Part shown: positions 38,498-47,549 of the stretch, one piece after another
Layout: each line of letters begins with the position of its first letter
How positions within the stretch are numbered: position 1 is the stretch's first letter
Assembly: GCA_947572725.1 (NCBI GenBank)
Contig: CANPDB010000002.1
Coordinates: forward strand, 22,849 to 86,848
Direction: 5' to 3'
DNA length: 64,000 bases
Source of the DNA: an uncultured Clostridium sp.
GTDB lineage: Bacteria; Bacillota; Clostridia; TANB77; CAG-508
Notes under the pieces: model-generated
What the model was told of the DNA's origin: nothing
Seen by the model: the letters and a program-made list of their open reading frames with translations, nothing else
The model's database searches: none
Program-made: the position numbers and the translations under genes

Positions 38498-39031
38498 TTA
38501 TTTTAAATAGTTGTCCACTTTTTTTATAAAAATAAAGTTTTCTATAATATTAACAACTCCATACGAAACAATGATAATTCCTATAGTTTGTAATATTGCT
38601 CCACTATTTACTAATATATATATTCCTGCAATAATAATCATTATAGATAATATTAAGCTTATAAGCCATAATCTAGATTGATAATCTTTCCATACAATTA
38701 TTGTTTGCAAATTCATAATTCCACTATAAATTATACAGATTGCTATAACTATTCTAAAAATAGATGAAATAATATCTGCACAATTCATTATTACAATTCC
38801 TGCAATAATCGCTACTATGCCTATTGCTAGTAAATACCTATTTGTTTTATCAGTTGAAAAATATTCAGATAGTTTAAATATTCCTAATAATATAAAAATA
38901 AGTCCTAAAATTATTGCAATAAACGATACAATAGCTTCTGGATTCGCAATTAGCATAACACCAAATAATACAAATATTATAGATAGTATAATATCTGTCC
39001 ATCCTGATTTTTTCAAAATTTTTTCTAACAT
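38498..39031 (-). CDS. HdeD-like membrane protein (DUF308)
   Basis: 177 aa with six hydrophobic helices and little else, in the pattern of DUF308 and HdeD proteins (for example LIANPEAIVSFIAIILGLIF then LLGIFKLSEYF). Members are small integral membrane proteins of unknown biochemical role, some acid-stress related. The ATG has AGAGGGTAAT upstream. It lies directly before the spoIIA region but is separated from it by hairpins. Confidence 0.85.
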   Translation of the reverse strand: MLEKILKKSGWTDIILSIIFVLFGVMLIANPEAIVSFIAIILGLIFILLGIFKLSEYFSTDKTNRYLLAIGIVAIIAGIVIMNCADIISSIFRIVIAICIIYSGIMNLQTIIVWKDYQSRLWLISLILSIMIIIAGIYILVNSGAILQTIGIIIVSYGVVNIIENFIFIKKVDNYLK

Positions 39032-39130
39032 ATTATTACCCTCTTTGCTTCTATTTTATATTACTATATCACATTATTCCTTTATTGTCATCATTTTAAC
39101 ATACCATATTTTAAAATTTCTAGTTCTTTT

Positions 39131-39287
39131 GTTACTACTCAGACTTCTAGTTATCTACTCGCTCCCAGAAGTTTATATATTCAATTTTTTTAGGCTCCCC
39201 CAAGTAATTCCTACTCGTATCCTCCTAAAAAAATTGAATATATAAACTTCTTCGCGCTATTTTAAGTTATTTAGTCTGAACAGTAAC
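39131..39287. repeat. Large nested palindrome, core family, copy at 39.1 kb
   Basis: The outer arms are GTTACTACTCAGACTTCTAG and AGTCTGAACAGTAAC. The core is CTACTCGCTCCCAGAAG and CTTCTTCGCGCTA, and the stem is TTTATATATTCAATTTTTTT. It is nearly identical in the core to the 19.3 kb copy and inverted relative to 40482-40637. It fills the gap between rpmF and the HdeD-like gene. Confidence 0.85.
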
Positions 39288-39366
39288 GTTCTTTTTAATA
39301 TTTCTCTTCCTTATTAAAATGACAAACGAATAAAATAGTACTTTTACAGTACTATTTCCGTTTAAA

Positions 39367-39558
39367 TTATGCATTTTCAGTTTCTTTTTTAGCAATTACT
39401 TCTTTTCCATCATAATATCCACAATTTTTACAAACTCTATGTGGCATTACTGGTTCGTGACAATGTGGACAGCTTGTATATGTTGGATTTTCTTTTTTCC
39501 ATGTAGATCTTTTTGCATGTGTTCTTGCTTTAGACCATCTTCTTTTTGGTTGTGCCAT
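39367..39558 (-). CDS. rpmF: 50S ribosomal protein L32
   Basis: 63 aa. MAQPKRRWSKARTHAKRST followed by a zinc ribbon with CPHCHEPVMPHRVCKNCGYY (four cysteines) is characteristic of the zinc-binding form of L32. AAGGAGGG precedes the ATG. The usual upstream partner (DUF177/YceD) is not present here. Confidence 0.97.
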   Translation of the reverse strand: MAQPKRRWSKARTHAKRSTWKKENPTYTSCPHCHEPVMPHRVCKNCGYYDGKEVIAKKETENA

Positions 39559-39724
39559 ATCAATTCCCTCCTTGCTTTAGATATATGTTTTATATCTTTT
39601 TCTATTTTTTCATTATTATAGTCACTATAAGATTATACAAGTATTTTACTCTTTTGTCAATAGTTGGATTTGTTTATTATTTAATATGTGATTTATTTAA
39701 ATAATTTAAAATATCAAGAAGGAG

Positions 39725-40264
39725 TTATTCGCAATTTTTCTTATATAACATTTTTATATTCTTTTTTGTAAATACCTTATCAACGCCATCTTTAGCAACC
39801 TGTTCGAAAACCTCTGTAATAAAATCATCTATTTTTTCATTTACCCTTATTTTCTCTCTTTCTTTTTTCCAGTAATTCAGTTCAAGTTCTTTAGTCCAAT
39901 TTTTACCCTCATAAATAATCCCAGCAGCCAACTTATCACATATCATTTCAGCTGCATATTTATATGGCATAACTGGTGTCTGAATAGGTCCACTCTCATC
40001 ATACCAATATTGTGGATGATGTCTATTTCTACCTTTATGATGTAGCCATGCTTCTGAATATCCTTTATCCTTTTTAGCCTCTGTAATTGGTGAATGTGTA
40101 CCAACATAATAATTAGCACTTTCTATAAATTCTGTTGGTGAATACTTAGAAAAGTCATGCATAAATCCTCTCCATGGTTCACCTATTTTACAACATAATT
40201 TGAATACTACCCATTTGTGGTGTGTAATTAATTTAAAATGTTTTATTGCATTTTTTAATTTCAC
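39725..40264 (-). CDS. DUF5662 family protein
   Basis: 179 aa from GTG at 40264, which has AGGAGG at ideal spacing; the longer frame runs only into a repeat. The family pattern is clear: HFKLITHHKW, then MHDFSKYSPTEF, WLHHKGRNRHHPQYW and a PYKYAAEMICDKLA helix. The His/Asp-rich segments suggest a metal-binding, HD-like site, but no activity has been established to my knowledge. A GAGACA-type palindrome lies immediately upstream of the ribosome binding site. Confidence 0.87.
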   Translation of the reverse strand: MKLKNAIKHFKLITHHKWVVFKLCCKIGEPWRGFMHDFSKYSPTEFIESANYYVGTHSPITEAKKDKGYSEAWLHHKGRNRHHPQYWYDESGPIQTPVMPYKYAAEMICDKLAAGIIYEGKNWTKELELNYWKKEREKIRVNEKIDDFITEVFEQVAKDGVDKVFTKKNIKMLYKKNCE

Positions 40265-40277
40265 TTTTTTTCCTCCT

Positions 40278-40414
40278 GAGACAAGTGGGACAGTCTTAAA
40301 ATGTCTCACTCTTTTTATTTAAATTTGTCGAAAATAGTAATATAGTTATAAACATTTGTGACTATCAGCGACTTTGAAGGTGTGAGACATTTTAAGACTG
40401 TCCCACTTGTCTCA
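40278..40414. repeat. Pair of inverted REP-like palindromes (GAGACA type)
   Basis: Two copies of the 31-bp unit (ends GAGACA and TGTCTC, centre GTGGGACAGTC) face each other at 40278-40309 and 40383-40414, with 73 bp between them. The left one touches the ribosome site of the DUF5662 gene. As a pair they could form one long hairpin. The middle contains a TTGTCG...CGACTTTG imperfect palindrome. Confidence 0.8.
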
Positions 40415-40481
40415 TTTTCTCACATTTTTTTATTAAAATCAATAAATCTTTTTAGATTTTTTGCATAAACTATAAAAAGAT

Positions 40482-40637
40482 GTTACTGTTCAGACTTAAT
40501 AACTTAAAATAGCGCGAAGAAATGTATATATTCAATTTTCTTAGGAGGATACGAGTAGGAATTACTTGAGGCAGTCTAAAAAAATTAATATATAAACTTC
40601 TGGTAGCGGGTACTTAATATTAAATCTAAACAGTAAC
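40482..40637. repeat. Large nested palindrome, core family, copy upstream of asnB
   Basis: Opposite in orientation to the 39.1 kb copy. The outer arms are GTTACTGTTCAGACTTAAT and ATTAAATCTAAACAGTAAC, and the core ends are AGCGCGAAGAA and CTTCTGGTAGCGGGTA. The right core end has drifted (TGGTAGCGGG for TGGGAGCGAG). It ends 46 bp before the asnB start, so it may contain or disrupt the promoter region. Confidence 0.8.
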
Positions 40638-40682
40638 AAAAAAGATTACTATATACTTAAAAATTTTATTTTGGAGGTTATT

Positions 40683-42532
40683 ATGTGCGGATTTGTTGGA
40701 TTTGCTAATTATAAAAGAAACATATCGAATCAAAAAAATATATTAGAAAATATGAATCAAACTTTATCAAAAAGAGGACCTGATGAGGAAGGTTATTACA
40801 TAAAAGATCATATAGCACTTGCTCATAAAAGACTTATTGTTATAGATCCTAAAGGTCGGAAAACAACCTATGATTCAGACTTGTTCTTTTGGAGAATATG
40901 TTATTGTTTATAATGGGCAAATATATAATACAAAAGAATTGAAAAAAACTTTAGAAGAAAATAGTTTTTCTTTTAATAGTCATTCTGATACAGAGGTTTT
41001 ATTAAAAAGTTATATTTATTATGGTAATGATGTTGTTAATCATTTAAACGGTATTTTTGCTTTTGCTATTTGGAACAGCAAAAATAATGAGTTATTTTTA
41101 GCTCGTGACCATTTTGGAATTAAACCATTATTTTATACTCAAAAAGAGGGAACTTTTATCTTTTCTTCAGAAATTAAAGGGCTATTTGCATATCCGGGAA
41201 TTGAAAAAGTAATAGATTCTCAAGGAATTTCAGAATTGTTTGGAATTGGGCCTAGTCATACTCCTGGAACTACTGTTTTTAAAGATATTTATGAATTAAA
41301 ACCTGCTCATTTTGCTGTTTATAATAGTTCTGATTTGCATATAGAAAGGTATTGGAAATTAAAGTCAGAAGAACATAAAGATGATTTTAAAACAACTTGC
41401 GAAAATTTAAAGTATCTTCTTAATGACGCTATTACTCGTCAATTAGTATCTGATGTACCTTTATGCACATTTTTATCTGGTGGATTAGATTCTAGTATTA
41501 TTACAAAGTTTGCGTCTGATTATTGTAAAAAAGAAGGTCTTCCTCCTTTAGATACTTATTCTATTGATTATGTTGATAATGATAAAAATTTTGTAAAGAG
41601 TGATTTTCAACCAAATTCTGATAATTACTATATTGATTTAATGACTAAAGATCTTCATACAAATCATCATCAAATTGTTATTGACACTCCAGAACTTGCT
41701 TCTTATTTAGAAGATGCTATGATTGCTCGTGATATGCCTGGTATGGCTGATATTGATTCATCTTTACTTTTATTTTGTAAAAATGTAAAAAAAGAAATGA
41801 CAGTGTCATTAACTGGTGAATGTGCTGATGAAATTTTTGGTGGATATCCGTGGTTTTTTAGGGAAGATGCTTTAACTAGTGGTACTTTCCCTTGGTCTAT
41901 TGCGATTAATGAAAGACAAACATTATTAAATACTGATATTAGTAAAAAAGTTGATTTGAAAGAATATATTGATTTCCGATATCAAGAAAGTTTAAATGAT
42001 GTTGAAATTTTAGATTGCGACTCTAAAGAAACTGCAGAAAAAAGAAAAATATCACATTTGACTTTAAATTGGTTTATGCAAACGCTTTTAGATAGATCTG
42101 ATAGGATGGCTATGTACAATGGCTTTGAGCTTCGTGTACCTTTCTGTGATTACCGTTTGGCTCAATATGTTTGGAATATTCCTTGGGAAATGAAAGCTTT
42201 AAATGGTCGTGAAAAAGGTTTACTTCGTTATGTTTGTCGTGATTTCTTGCCTACTGAAATTGTGGATAGAAAAAAATCTCCTTATCCTAAAACTCATAAT
42301 CCTACTTATCTTGCTAAAGTTAAAGGTATGCTTTCTGATATTATGAAAGATAAAAATGCTCCAATCAATGATTTATTAAATAGAGATTATATTTTGGATA
42401 TTTTGAATACTGATGGTAAATCATTTACTAGACCTTGGTTTCGGACAATTGATGACTGGGCCTCAGCTTATGGCTTATCTTTGCCAAGTAAATATGTGGC
42501 TTGAAAAATATCAACCTAAAATTGAACTATAA
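40683..42532 (+). CDS. asnB: Asparagine synthetase (glutamine-hydrolysing), needs two CGG +1 frameshifts
   Basis: Makes asparagine from aspartate, glutamine and ATP. Three frames join into 615 aa, the normal length. MCGFVGF supplies the catalytic Cys2. After 58 residues CGG (40857-40859) occurs; skipping C gives IDPKGGKQPM, exactly the family's conserved GGxQPM glutaminase motif. The synthetase domain has FLSGGLDSS (PP-loop). Near the end a second CGG (42442-42444) occurs; skipping C gives PWFGQLMTGPQLMAYL and the correct AsnB tail ending at 42532, instead of an unrelated tail to 42504. GGAGGTTATT precedes the ATG. Confidence 0.93.
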
Positions 42533-42736
42533 TTATCATTAAAAGATTTTTATATTAACTATTATTAAATCTAATGACATTATATTTTCTATTTTATATA
42601 AAGTCAATAAGTTTCATAATTTTTTGAATATAACAGATTTAATAAAAAAATTAAATATCTATTTTTAACATAAAAGTATGTTTAAACATAGATTATAACT
42701 GTATTTTACGTATTTTAAATTTATTAAATGTCTTGA

Positions 42737-42787
42737 AAAACAAGGGGATAAATTATTGTAAATCACATTTATTTTCCCCTTGTTTTA
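42737..42787. terminator. Bidirectional terminator between asnB and the epimerase gene
   Basis: AACAAGGGGA and TCCCCTTGTT pair around an AT-rich loop and are followed by TTTTAT. The remainder of the 315-bp gap is AT-rich and shows nothing else. The two flanking genes are convergent. Confidence 0.7.
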
Positions 42788-42846
42788 TATAAATTTTAAA
42801 ATATGTTTCTGTAAAAAAATTATTATCTCTTAACATTTATCAAATA

Positions 42847-43797
42847 CTAATTTTTTTCATTATAATATTCAATACACTTCTTTAATCCTTCTTGTAATTG
42901 CACTTTAGGCTTCCAGTCCAATATATTAATAGCATAATTTATATCTGGTTTTCTTCTTGGTGGATCATCTTTCATTTCTTGACAATATATAATTTTAGAT
43001 TTAGAATTCGTCATTTTCTTTATTATATTAGCAATTTCCTTAACTTCAATTTCTACTGGATTTCCAATATTTATTGGAACATTTACTTTTTCTTTTTTAT
43101 CCATTAATTTAATCATTGCTTCTAAAGTATCATCAATGTAACAAAAACTCCTTGTTTGTTTTCCTGTTCCATATATAGTTATATCTCTGTCATTTATTGC
43201 CTGATTTATAAAGTTTGATATAATTCTACCATCTTCTTTATCCATTTTTGGACCATATGTATTAAATATCCTAATAACTCTAACATCTGTATTATATAAC
43301 CTTTTATAATCAAAAATTAAAGTTTCTGCTGATCGTTTACCTTCATCATAACAAGATCTTACTCCAATGCAATTGACATTTCCCCAATATGTTTCTTTTT
43401 GAGGAATTTGATTTGCACTACCATAAATTTCTGATGTTGATGATTGTAATAATCTTGTATTAGTTCCTTTTATTGCTTCTAAAATATTCTTTACTCCTAT
43501 TACATTTGTTTCCCATGTTTCTATTGGAAATTTTAAATAATATTTAGGAGAAGCTGGACAAGCTAAATTATATATATAATCAAAATGATTATCTTTTATA
43601 AACTTTTTAATGTTATTATTTCTAATATCCTCTTTTAAAAATTTTACATTTTTTTGCTTTAATAAATCTTTTACATTTAATATATTTCCAGTAGTCAGAT
43701 TATCTATAATATATATATTATTTTTGTTTTCTTTTGCATATATTTGTACTAAATTACTTCCTATAAATCCAGCTCCACCTGTAATTAAAATTTTCAT
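42847..43797 (-). CDS. NAD-dependent epimerase/dehydratase (UDP-glucuronate decarboxylase-like)
   Basis: 316 aa extended SDR enzyme. GGAGFIGSNL is the NAD-binding loop. SSTSEIYG with SCYDEGKRSAE gives the Ser/Tyr/Lys catalytic set (YDEGK instead of the simple YxxxK). RIFNTYGPKM and SFCYIDD are typical of UDP-xylose synthase-like members. It would act on an NDP-sugar. It is the last gene of a six-gene minus-strand operon with ATP-grasp, Nudix, kinase and radical SAM genes (2 nt after the ATP-grasp gene). Confidence 0.9.
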   Translation of the reverse strand: MKILITGGAGFIGSNLVQIYAKENKNNIYIIDNLTTGNILNVKDLLKQKNVKFLKEDIRNNNIKKFIKDNHFDYIYNLACPASPKYYLKFPIETWETNVIGVKNILEAIKGTNTRLLQSSTSEIYGSANQIPQKETYWGNVNCIGVRSCYDEGKRSAETLIFDYKRLYNTDVRVIRIFNTYGPKMDKEDGRIISNFINQAINDRDITIYGTGKQTRSFCYIDDTLEAMIKLMDKKEKVNVPINIGNPVEIEVKEIANIIKKMTNSKSKIIYCQEMKDDPPRRKPDINYAINILDWKPKVQLQEGLKKCIEYYNEKN

Positions 43798-43799
43798 TT

Positions 43800-44519
43800 T
43801 TATACCTTTACTCTTTCTAATTCATATATTAACTTATTTCTAGCTTCATCTAGTAAGTAGAATCCAGCTGATGGATTAACATCAATAACAAAATGCTTTC
43901 CTTTATATTTTATTATATCAACTGAAAAAACTTCTAAATTTAATTGTTTTGAAATATTTTCACACTGTTTTTTAACAACTTTATCAATTTCAATATTATT
44001 TTTAGTATATATATTTCCTTTTATAAAATAGCACTTAATTTCTTCTTGCCCATTTATTGATTCTTCTAAATAAAATTTATCTTTATTAAATTTTTCAAAA
44101 AATTTTATTATTGTATTACTCGTATAAGCTTTAAAAATTATACCTGCATGTACATCTTCTTTACAAAATATAGGAAATTCTACTTCTTCAATATGTTCAT
44201 AGTTAAATATTTTTGGTGTTTTAATTTTACTTGATATTAATATTTTTTGCATTTGTAATTTTGTAAAATTATTTTTAAAATAACTTTTATTGAATATATA
44301 ACAATTTATATTCTCGAGCAAATTTATTATTTGTGTTATTAATGGGCTATTACATAAAAAATAAATTATATTGTTTTCTAGTTCTATATATTTATCTTTA
44401 ATCAAAATAAAATCTTCTATCCAAATTATATTTACATGTAATTTAGTAGCATTTTTTATTTTTATTGCTGAACCTAAATAGTTTTCCTTTCTCGAAAGAA
44501 ATATACTACATATTTTCAT
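43800..44519 (-). CDS. ATP-grasp protein (RimK-like, divergent)
   Basis: 239 aa. The C-terminal half has the ATP-grasp features: FPIFCKEDVHAGIIF (nucleotide-binding lysine and Gly loop), FYLEESINGQEEIKCYF and FVIDVNPSAGFYLLDE, the metal-binding Asp/Asn pair. Overall it looks like RimK/peptide ligases that join a carboxylate to an amine. The N-terminal half is reduced. It overlaps the Nudix gene by 14 nt. The substrate is unknown; context suggests a small-molecule or peptide modification pathway. Confidence 0.75.
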   Translation of the reverse strand: MKICSIFLSRKENYLGSAIKIKNATKLHVNIIWIEDFILIKDKYIELENNIIYFLCNSPLITQIINLLENINCYIFNKSYFKNNFTKLQMQKILISSKIKTPKIFNYEHIEEVEFPIFCKEDVHAGIIFKAYTSNTIIKFFEKFNKDKFYLEESINGQEEIKCYFIKGNIYTKNNIEIDKVVKKQCENISKQLNLEVFSVDIIKYKGKHFVIDVNPSAGFYLLDEARNKLIYELERVKV

Positions 44520-44928
44520 TATTTATCACACTTTCTATATGTGTTTTTATATCATTCCACATTTCTTTTATATTTTGATATGATAGTGTTTTTTCAATTT
44601 CTTTAACATCTTTCCAAACACTTTCTTCTTTATATTGTTCTAATATTGTTTCATTAGTTATACCATCATCAATTGCTAAATAATAGTAATTTTCAACATT
44701 TTCTCCTTTTGGTGTATTATAATGTACTACTGCTATTTCTCTATTTCCTATTATATGACAATTATGTCCTGTTTCTTCTTTAGTTTCTCTAATAGCACAT
44801 TCTTCAATTGTCTCACCTTCTTCTAAATGACCTTTTGGAAAAGAATATTCACCGTTTCTACAAACTAATGCAATTTTCCTTGTTTGTATATTAATTAATA
44901 TACATCCTGCTTTTTTAGTTATTTTCAT
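44506..44928 (-). CDS. Nudix hydrolase
   Basis: 140 aa. The Nudix box GHLEEGETIEECAIRETKEE then TG fits GX5EX7REUXEEXGU fully. The N-terminus KAGCILINIQTRKIALVCR and SFPKG resemble diadenosine polyphosphate or NDP-sugar pyrophosphatases. It sits between the 67-aa ORF and the ATP-grasp gene and overlaps the latter. A role in recycling a nucleotide intermediate of the operon is plausible but not shown. Confidence 0.9.
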   Translation of the reverse strand: MKITKKAGCILINIQTRKIALVCRNGEYSFPKGHLEEGETIEECAIRETKEETGHNCHIIGNREIAVVHYNTPKGENVENYYYLAIDDGITNETILEQYKEESVWKDVKEIEKTLSYQNIKEMWNDIKTHIESVINNENM

Positions 44929-45132
44929 TTACTTTCCTCCTTTAATCTCTCTTATCATCTCAATTACTTTGCTTTTTTTTATGTATATTTGAGTATTATA
45001 ATATTGTATAATGTTATCTTTTTGTGTATTATTTAAATCATTAATGTTAAGAATTCCTCTTTCTAACTTATTTATAATTTTTCTTATATTATATTCCTTA
45101 CTTTGTTCATAAATCTCATTATTACTTTTCAA
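44929..45132 (-). CDS. Small hypothetical protein (67 aa) in the radical SAM operon
   Basis: Charged, helical 67-aa product with no recognised family. Its start overlaps the end of the kinase gene by 11 nt and its stop abuts the Nudix start, so it is embedded in the operon. A small acceptor, precursor or regulatory subunit is possible, but its composition (Asn, Ile, Lys) is not that of a known RiPP precursor. Confidence 0.55.
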   Translation of the reverse strand: MKSNNEIYEQSKEYNIRKIINKLERGILNINDLNNTQKDNIIQYYNTQIYIKKSKVIEMIREIKGGK

Positions 45133-45805
45133 GTTTATCCTCCTCTAAAGTCTTATTTTTATTACATTTATTATCATATTCATTTAACATCTGTTTAGCT
45201 TTTTTAAGCTTCTCTTCTAATAATTGATTTTCTCTAATTAATTCTCTTATTCTTTCATCTTTATTATCAGAAAACTGTACACAATTTCCTTTTATTGAAA
45301 GTTGTTTTTTATGTAAATAGTCTAAAAATTCTGCGAATAATCTTTCATTAAGCTCTAAAGATGCTCCTCCATTAAATGTCCAACTTAAATATGTCATTAA
45401 ACATCCTCCTCCATTATGCCAATACTTTATTCTTTGTTTATCTTTTTCTTCATCTTCTACTTCTCTTCTCTGCTCTCTAATAAATTCTGGTGTAACAATT
45501 CCAACAATTTCTGAATTTGGAACAATTGATGAAATTATTTGCCATTCCAAATCACTATGAACAGAATCTAAAATATTATTATTATTCAAATCTATATAAG
45601 ACAATATCATCTCTGTTATTTTATATGCATCTTTATTAAATTGTTCTTTATACCATTGTCTCCAATCACTTCTTCCAGTTTTTTCTTTGCAAATATACTG
45701 AATAATTTCTTTTTTATTATATACTTTAAATCCAAATTTAATTGGTACATTACTTGCAAAATAAGTCTTTCCTGCTCCATGTAAACCTGTTAATGCTATT
45801 AGCAT
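45122..45805 (-). CDS. P-loop NTPase, nucleotide/small-molecule kinase-like
   Basis: 227 aa from the ATG at 45805, which has TAGGAGAGG upstream. Walker A is LTGLHGAGKTYFA, right at the N-terminus as in AAA_18 or dephospho-CoA kinase-like proteins. A lid-like basic segment REQRREVEDEEKDKQRIKYW follows, and a C-terminal coiled coil begins near residue 165. The phosphate acceptor is unknown. It belongs to the six-gene operon behind the radical SAM gene. Confidence 0.8.
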   Translation of the reverse strand: MLIALTGLHGAGKTYFASNVPIKFGFKVYNKKEIIQYICKEKTGRSDWRQWYKEQFNKDAYKITEMILSYIDLNNNNILDSVHSDLEWQIISSIVPNSEIVGIVTPEFIREQRREVEDEEKDKQRIKYWHNGGGCLMTYLSWTFNGGASLELNERLFAEFLDYLHKKQLSIKGNCVQFSDNKDERIRELIRENQLLEEKLKKAKQMLNEYDNKCNKNKTLEEDKLEK

Positions 45806-45833
45806 TTCTTTACCTCTCCTACTCATACTCATA

Positions 45834-47009
45834 TTACTCTTCATCACTTAACATTTTTTGAACATATGCTAAACAATTTGTTTGTTGTATATTGGGAATA
45901 TTATTATATTTATCTAAATTATTTCTTAAATTTTCTAAATAATCTTCTTTATGAATATTATCCCAATATTGTTTCCAATTTTCAATATTTTTAATATTTC
46001 CAATTGACCTAAAACCTTGTGCTGCTAAAAATCCACACAAATGTATGTCTCCATCTGGCATAATTACAAGTGCTCTTTGACCTGCCTTGCAGCCTTTTAT
46101 AAAATTAAATGGTAATTTTATTCTATGTTGTATCCCTTCATCATTACGAAGATAATGACCATTTATATATTTGTCTTCTTTTATTTCATTTGATAATTTT
46201 TCTCTAAAATAATCATAATCTTTTTTATTTAAAGTATTATTTTTTAATAATGTTCCTCTTCCAGATTCTATAAATCTTCTTATAAATAAATGTGTTTTAT
46301 TTTTATGCATTTTCTTTGCAAAAATTATCATGTCTTCTAAATTTTCTTTCATCACAACAGCATTTACTCTTACTTCTATTTTATTTTTTTCTAATTCTTC
46401 TATACCTTGTATTGTCTTTTTATAATTACCTTCTCCTCTTATTTTATCATGTGCTTTTTCAGTTCCATCAAGGCTTATTATTGCTTTATTTAATCCTACA
46501 CCTTTTAATTGTTTTGCTACTTGCTCTGTAATTAATGTTCCATTTGTACCAATAGATGTATATATACCTAATTGACTAGCTAAATTAATAAATTCAAATA
46601 TATCTTTATTTACTAATGGTTCTCCACCAGTAAATCTAATTTCCTGAATTCCTTGTTTTCCTAAACTTGAAATTACATTCAACCATTGTTTTTTATTTAG
46701 CTGATTTTCTATATTAACACCTGAATTATTTAGGCAATGTGTACATTTTAAATTACAAGCTCGTGTAACTTCTATATATGCTATATCTGCAAAACTAAAG
46801 TGATTGTTTTCTTCTCCTTTATTTTTTAGCTCTGTATATTTAATTTTGTATTTTTGCTTTATATTCTTAACAATAGAATCTTCTGGAAATATTCCATTTT
46901 TTAAAATATTATTAAGTTCGTTTGTAGTAATATATTCTCTTTTTCCATTTTGTAAATTCATTACTGTTGCTCCAAAATCTTCTTGCCTAATATTGATATT
47001 ATAGTTCAT
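45834..47009 (-). CDS. Radical SAM/SPASM-type protein
   Basis: 391 aa. The cluster motif CNLKCTHC lies near residue 90, followed by the glycine-rich FTGGEPL and SLDGTEKAHDKIRG segments of the radical SAM barrel. A C-terminal region with GCKAGQRALVIMPDGDIHLCGF and a late Cys resembles a SPASM or twitch auxiliary-cluster domain. The N-terminus (about 1-75) looks like a small binding domain. Such enzymes modify peptides or sugars by radical chemistry. First gene of its operon. AGGGAGAATT precedes the ATG. Confidence 0.9.
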   Translation of the reverse strand: MNYNINIRQEDFGATVMNLQNGKREYITTNELNNILKNGIFPEDSIVKNIKQKYKIKYTELKNKGEENNHFSFADIAYIEVTRACNLKCTHCLNNSGVNIENQLNKKQWLNVISSLGKQGIQEIRFTGGEPLVNKDIFEFINLASQLGIYTSIGTNGTLITEQVAKQLKGVGLNKAIISLDGTEKAHDKIRGEGNYKKTIQGIEELEKNKIEVRVNAVVMKENLEDMIIFAKKMHKNKTHLFIRRFIESGRGTLLKNNTLNKKDYDYFREKLSNEIKEDKYINGHYLRNDEGIQHRIKLPFNFIKGCKAGQRALVIMPDGDIHLCGFLAAQGFRSIGNIKNIENWKQYWDNIHKEDYLENLRNNLDKYNNIPNIQQTNCLAYVQKMLSDEE

Positions 47010-47185
47010 TTTAATTCTCCCTATCAGTATTTATTTTTTATTAATTGTAATTTAAAAAACTATTACCTATATATTATCGCATATTTTCAACATTTTGTCA
47101 TTATAAAAATAAAAAAATTTGCAATTTTTTCCATTTATTTATGTTTAGATATAAAATATTATCAATATTTTTAAGTTTTATATAA

Positions 47186-47224
47186 AAAAGCATAATGAAA
47201 AATTTTTTCATTACACTTTTTATA
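47186..47224. terminator. Hairpin in the gap upstream of the radical SAM operon
   Basis: TAATGAAAAA pairs with TTTTTTCATTA and is followed by CACTTTTT. It is in the 540-bp gap 47010-47549, which otherwise holds AT-rich sequence and an asnB 3' end copy. Confidence 0.5.
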
Positions 47225-47376
47225 GATAATTACAATTTATTTTTAATTATACAGTAAATATAAATTTATTTTTCTGTTACTTATTTTAATCTTTATCAAA
47301 ATTCGTGATTTGCCATTTCCGAGCAATCCTTACAACCTCTAGTAAAATTGATATGTGTTTTTTTCTGACAGCTGAG

Positions 47377-47455
47377 GACTGGGCCACAACTTATGGCGTA
47401 TCTTTGTCAGGTAAATATGTGGCTTGAGAGATATCAGCCAAAGCTTGAAATTTAG
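47377..47455 (+). pseudogene. Copy of the asnB 3' end, number 1
   Basis: Starts at GACTGGGCC and translates (in the frame that follows the second asnB CGG) as TGPQLMAYLCQVNMWLER then YQPKLEI and a stop. About 26 codons, diverged from asnB mainly at third positions. No upstream asnB sequence is present. It marks the border between the radical SAM module and the Nudix/DinD module. Confidence 0.85.
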
Positions 47456-47459
47456 GTAA

Positions 47460-47488
47460 AATAGAGGTTCTTTATAGAGCCTCTATCC
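47460..47488. terminator. Terminator hairpin after asnB tail copy 1
   Basis: ATAGAGGTTC and GAGCCTCTAT pair around TTTATA, with T-rich sequence on both sides. It could end transcription of the Nudix gene on the minus strand or of the asnB tail on the plus strand. Confidence 0.6.
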
Positions 47489-47549
47489 CTATATTTTTAT
47501 GTGTTATTTTTTGACATCCAAGCGGTTGGCATTTTTTAGGTAACATATT

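Noticed and set aside
42442-42504. Unshifted asnB C-terminus (RTIDDWASAYGLSLPSKYVA)
   Set aside because: It does not match AsnB, whereas the shifted frame gives the family's normal tail and is the frame conserved in the four tail copies.
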